From positions 1-7,025 of the forward strand of contig JANXWT010000022.1 in the NCBI GenBank assembly GCA_025351035.1: a DNA stretch of 7,025 bases. The letters are read 5' to 3'. Shown here in pieces: positions 5,792-7,025 of the stretch (position 1 is its first letter; each line of letters opens with the position of its first letter). This DNA comes from Opitutia bacterium. Its GTDB lineage: Bacteria; Verrucomicrobiota; Verrucomicrobiia; Opitutales; Opitutaceae. The notes beneath the pieces were generated by a model. That model searched no databases and was not told where the DNA came from. It saw only the letters and a list, made by a program, of their open reading frames with translations. Both the position numbers and the translations under genes were made by a program.

Positions 5792-6805
5792 TCAGCGCAC
5801 GCCAAAAATAAGCTGGAGCATCTCCGTGAGGTCCGAGCCCGGAATGTAGCCCCCCGCGCGCGCGCGCACGAGGGATTTGCAACGATAGGCGCGCACCACC
5901 GCGGCATCGACCGACACGATTTGCGGCGTATTCAGCCGCAGGCCCGCGACCTGCGCCGGGGTGAGCGGTGTCCAGGCGAACGGGAGGCCGGTGGCATTGC
6001 ACTCGATCTCCCACCCTCCGACAAAACCCGCGGGCAGCGGGCGGCGCAATAAAACCGGATAGCGCCGGATGAAATCGGGGACTTGGTTTGTCGCGAGGCG
6101 CACGCGCACGACGGTTTTCATGCGGTCGAAGTATTGCTGGAAATTGTCGACCCGCCCGCGGCGCCACTCGCGGAGAAAGTCGAGCGGGTCGACGCCCATC
6201 AAGTTCATCCCGTTCCAGAGGCCATGGTTGTTAACGTTGCCGAATCGCCTGGCGGAATACCACGCTTGGAAATTCTTCGTGACCATCAACCCGATCTCGA
6301 AGTGCAGATGCGCGCGCTCACGCGGAATCGGAGTGCCGCCCGCGCTGTGGCCCATCGTGCCGATGACTGCACCGCGCTTGACCGGCGTGCCGACGCGGAG
6401 GCCGGCCTCGATCCGGCTCAAGTGCGCGTAGAGCGAATAGACCGCAGGCTTCGAATCGGGATGCTCGAGCACGATGTAACGCCCGTAGTTGCTTTCGACC
6501 GCGCGGGCATTGATGTAGCGCACGACACCGTCCAGCGCCGCGAAGATCTGATCGGTAGGCTCGCCGCGGCGGTCGCGGCCGAGGGCCTTGAGGTCAACCC
6601 CCTCGTGGAACTGGCTGCCTCCGCTGCGCACGCAGCCGAACAAACCCGACTCGGGATCGCCCGACACCGTCGCCTGCACGTAGCTCTCGATGCCGCGGCC
6701 CTGCCGCCAGGCGGGATTGGGCGTGGGCCAGACAAACTCGATGCGCTGCGCGGCGGCAGAAACCGTCAGCAAAAGAAACCAAAAAGCGAAGTGAGCGCGA
6801 CGCAC
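5792..6805 (-). CDS. secreted M23-family zinc metallopeptidase (peptidoglycan endopeptidase)
   Basis: 337-aa exported protein. Residues 1-19 form a signal peptide (MRR, hydrophobic FAFWFLLLTV, cleavage expected after SAAA). The LytM/M23 domain spans about 60-175. Zinc ligands are visible as HxxxD (FHEGVDL, His67 and Asp71) and the second His of HLHFE (His166, His168). YAH (His128) supplies the other active-site histidine. All catalytic residues are present, so it is likely an active endopeptidase cutting peptide cross-links of peptidoglycan in the periplasm, rather than an inactive EnvC/NlpD-type activator. The 130 residues after the domain (from about 205, GVDPLDFL...) contain no motif I recognise. 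The start is GTG, four bases after the stop of the upstream gene, indicating one operon. The in-frame signal peptide supports this start. Confidence 0.9.
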   Translation of the reverse strand: MRRAHFAFWFLLLTVSAAAQRIEFVWPTPNPAWRQGRGIESYVQATVSGDPESGLFGCVRSGGSQFHEGVDLKALGRDRRGEPTDQIFAALDGVVRYINARAVESNYGRYIVLEHPDSKPAVYSLYAHLSRIEAGLRVGTPVKRGAVIGTMGHSAGGTPIPRERAHLHFEIGLMVTKNFQAWYSARRFGNVNNHGLWNGMNLMGVDPLDFLREWRRGRVDNFQQYFDRMKTVVRVRLATNQVPDFIRRYPVLLRRPLPAGFVGGWEIECNATGLPFAWTPLTPAQVAGLRLNTPQIVSVDAAVVRAYRCKSLVRARAGGYIPGSDLTEMLQLIFGVR

Positions 6806-6809
6806 GCGA

Positions 6810-7025
6810 TTACAAGGATTTCTTCTTTTTGGCGGCGAGGACTATGTCCGCCGAAGTCCGCTGCAGTCGGCCCACGAGTTCGGGCAGATCGGCGTCGGGT
6901 AATTCGACAAAGACCAAAATGTTGCCGTCACTCATCGCCCGCTCGATGCGCCGCGCGCCGACGAGCCGGTCGTTCAACGACAGCACAAGCCGACGGCCCA
7001 CGCTGGCGACAGACAGCCGGTAGAG
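6810..7025 (-). CDS. 3' end of an unidentified gene (partial)
   Basis: The frame is open to the window edge and gives the last 71 residues of a protein, ending in AAKKKKSL. The segment GRRLVLSLNDRLVGARRIERAM, followed by a short beta-like stretch and a helix ending LVGRLQRT, resembles the periplasmic P1-type fold of SecD/SecF proteins (the pattern 'G..L.I.LDG.V..AP.I'). The match is by eye and weak, so no name is assigned. The stop is four bases before the GTG of the M23 gene, so the two are probably one transcript. A GTG at 7001 exists in frame, but the reading frame continues upstream, so it need not be the start. Confidence 0.6.
   Translation of the reverse strand, partial: LYRLSVASVGRRLVLSLNDRLVGARRIERAMSDGNILVFVELPDADLPELVGRLQRTSADIVLAAKKKKSL

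Noticed and set aside
1..7025. CRISPR array, insertion sequence, or phage attachment signs
   Set aside because: No spaced direct repeats, transposase or integrase motifs were seen. All inverted repeats found fit RNA hairpins.

Overview
This is a GC-rich chromosomal window. The protein set is housekeeping: a peptidoglycan-recycling ligase (Mpl), the replication-restart helicase PriA, a Fur-family regulator coupled to a small TPR-like protein, and a secreted M23 peptidase. The base composition, the presence of Mpl and the general look of the proteins suggest a Verrucomicrobiota member, perhaps Opitutales. That placement is inference from style, not from a marker gene.

Layout. On the minus strand, reading right to left: the 3' end of an unidentified gene (7025-6810), then four bases later an M23 endopeptidase with a signal peptide (6805-5792). 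On the plus strand: fur-like (4847-5314), then a TPR-like gene one base later (5316-5690). This pair converges on the M23 gene across about 100 bp. On the minus strand again: priA (4702-2468), divergent from fur across 144 bp, then about 1 kb with no credible protein gene, then mpl (1448-24).

The 1-kb gap between priA and mpl is the remarkable part. Read on the minus strand it is packed with perfect or near-perfect hairpins, several nested, from about 14 nt after the priA stop to about 78 nt before the mpl start. Some are capped by GAAA loops that exist only on the minus strand. The region ends in two consecutive hairpin-plus-U-tract terminators. I read it as a gene for a large (about 0.9 kb) structured noncoding RNA. 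From memory it is not tmRNA, RNase P RNA, SRP RNA, 6S RNA or a group II intron, and I cannot match it to a described large RNA class. It could be a stand-alone RNA or a very long terminator-bearing leader of mpl.

The second oddity is the Fur-like protein. It keeps the four structural-zinc cysteines but has lost most of the histidine/acidic ligands of the metal-sensing sites.

The genes do not form one pathway. Mpl and the M23 enzyme both act on peptidoglycan (recycling and cleavage). PriA acts in replication restart. Fur and its TPR-like partner form a translationally coupled regulatory pair of unknown target.
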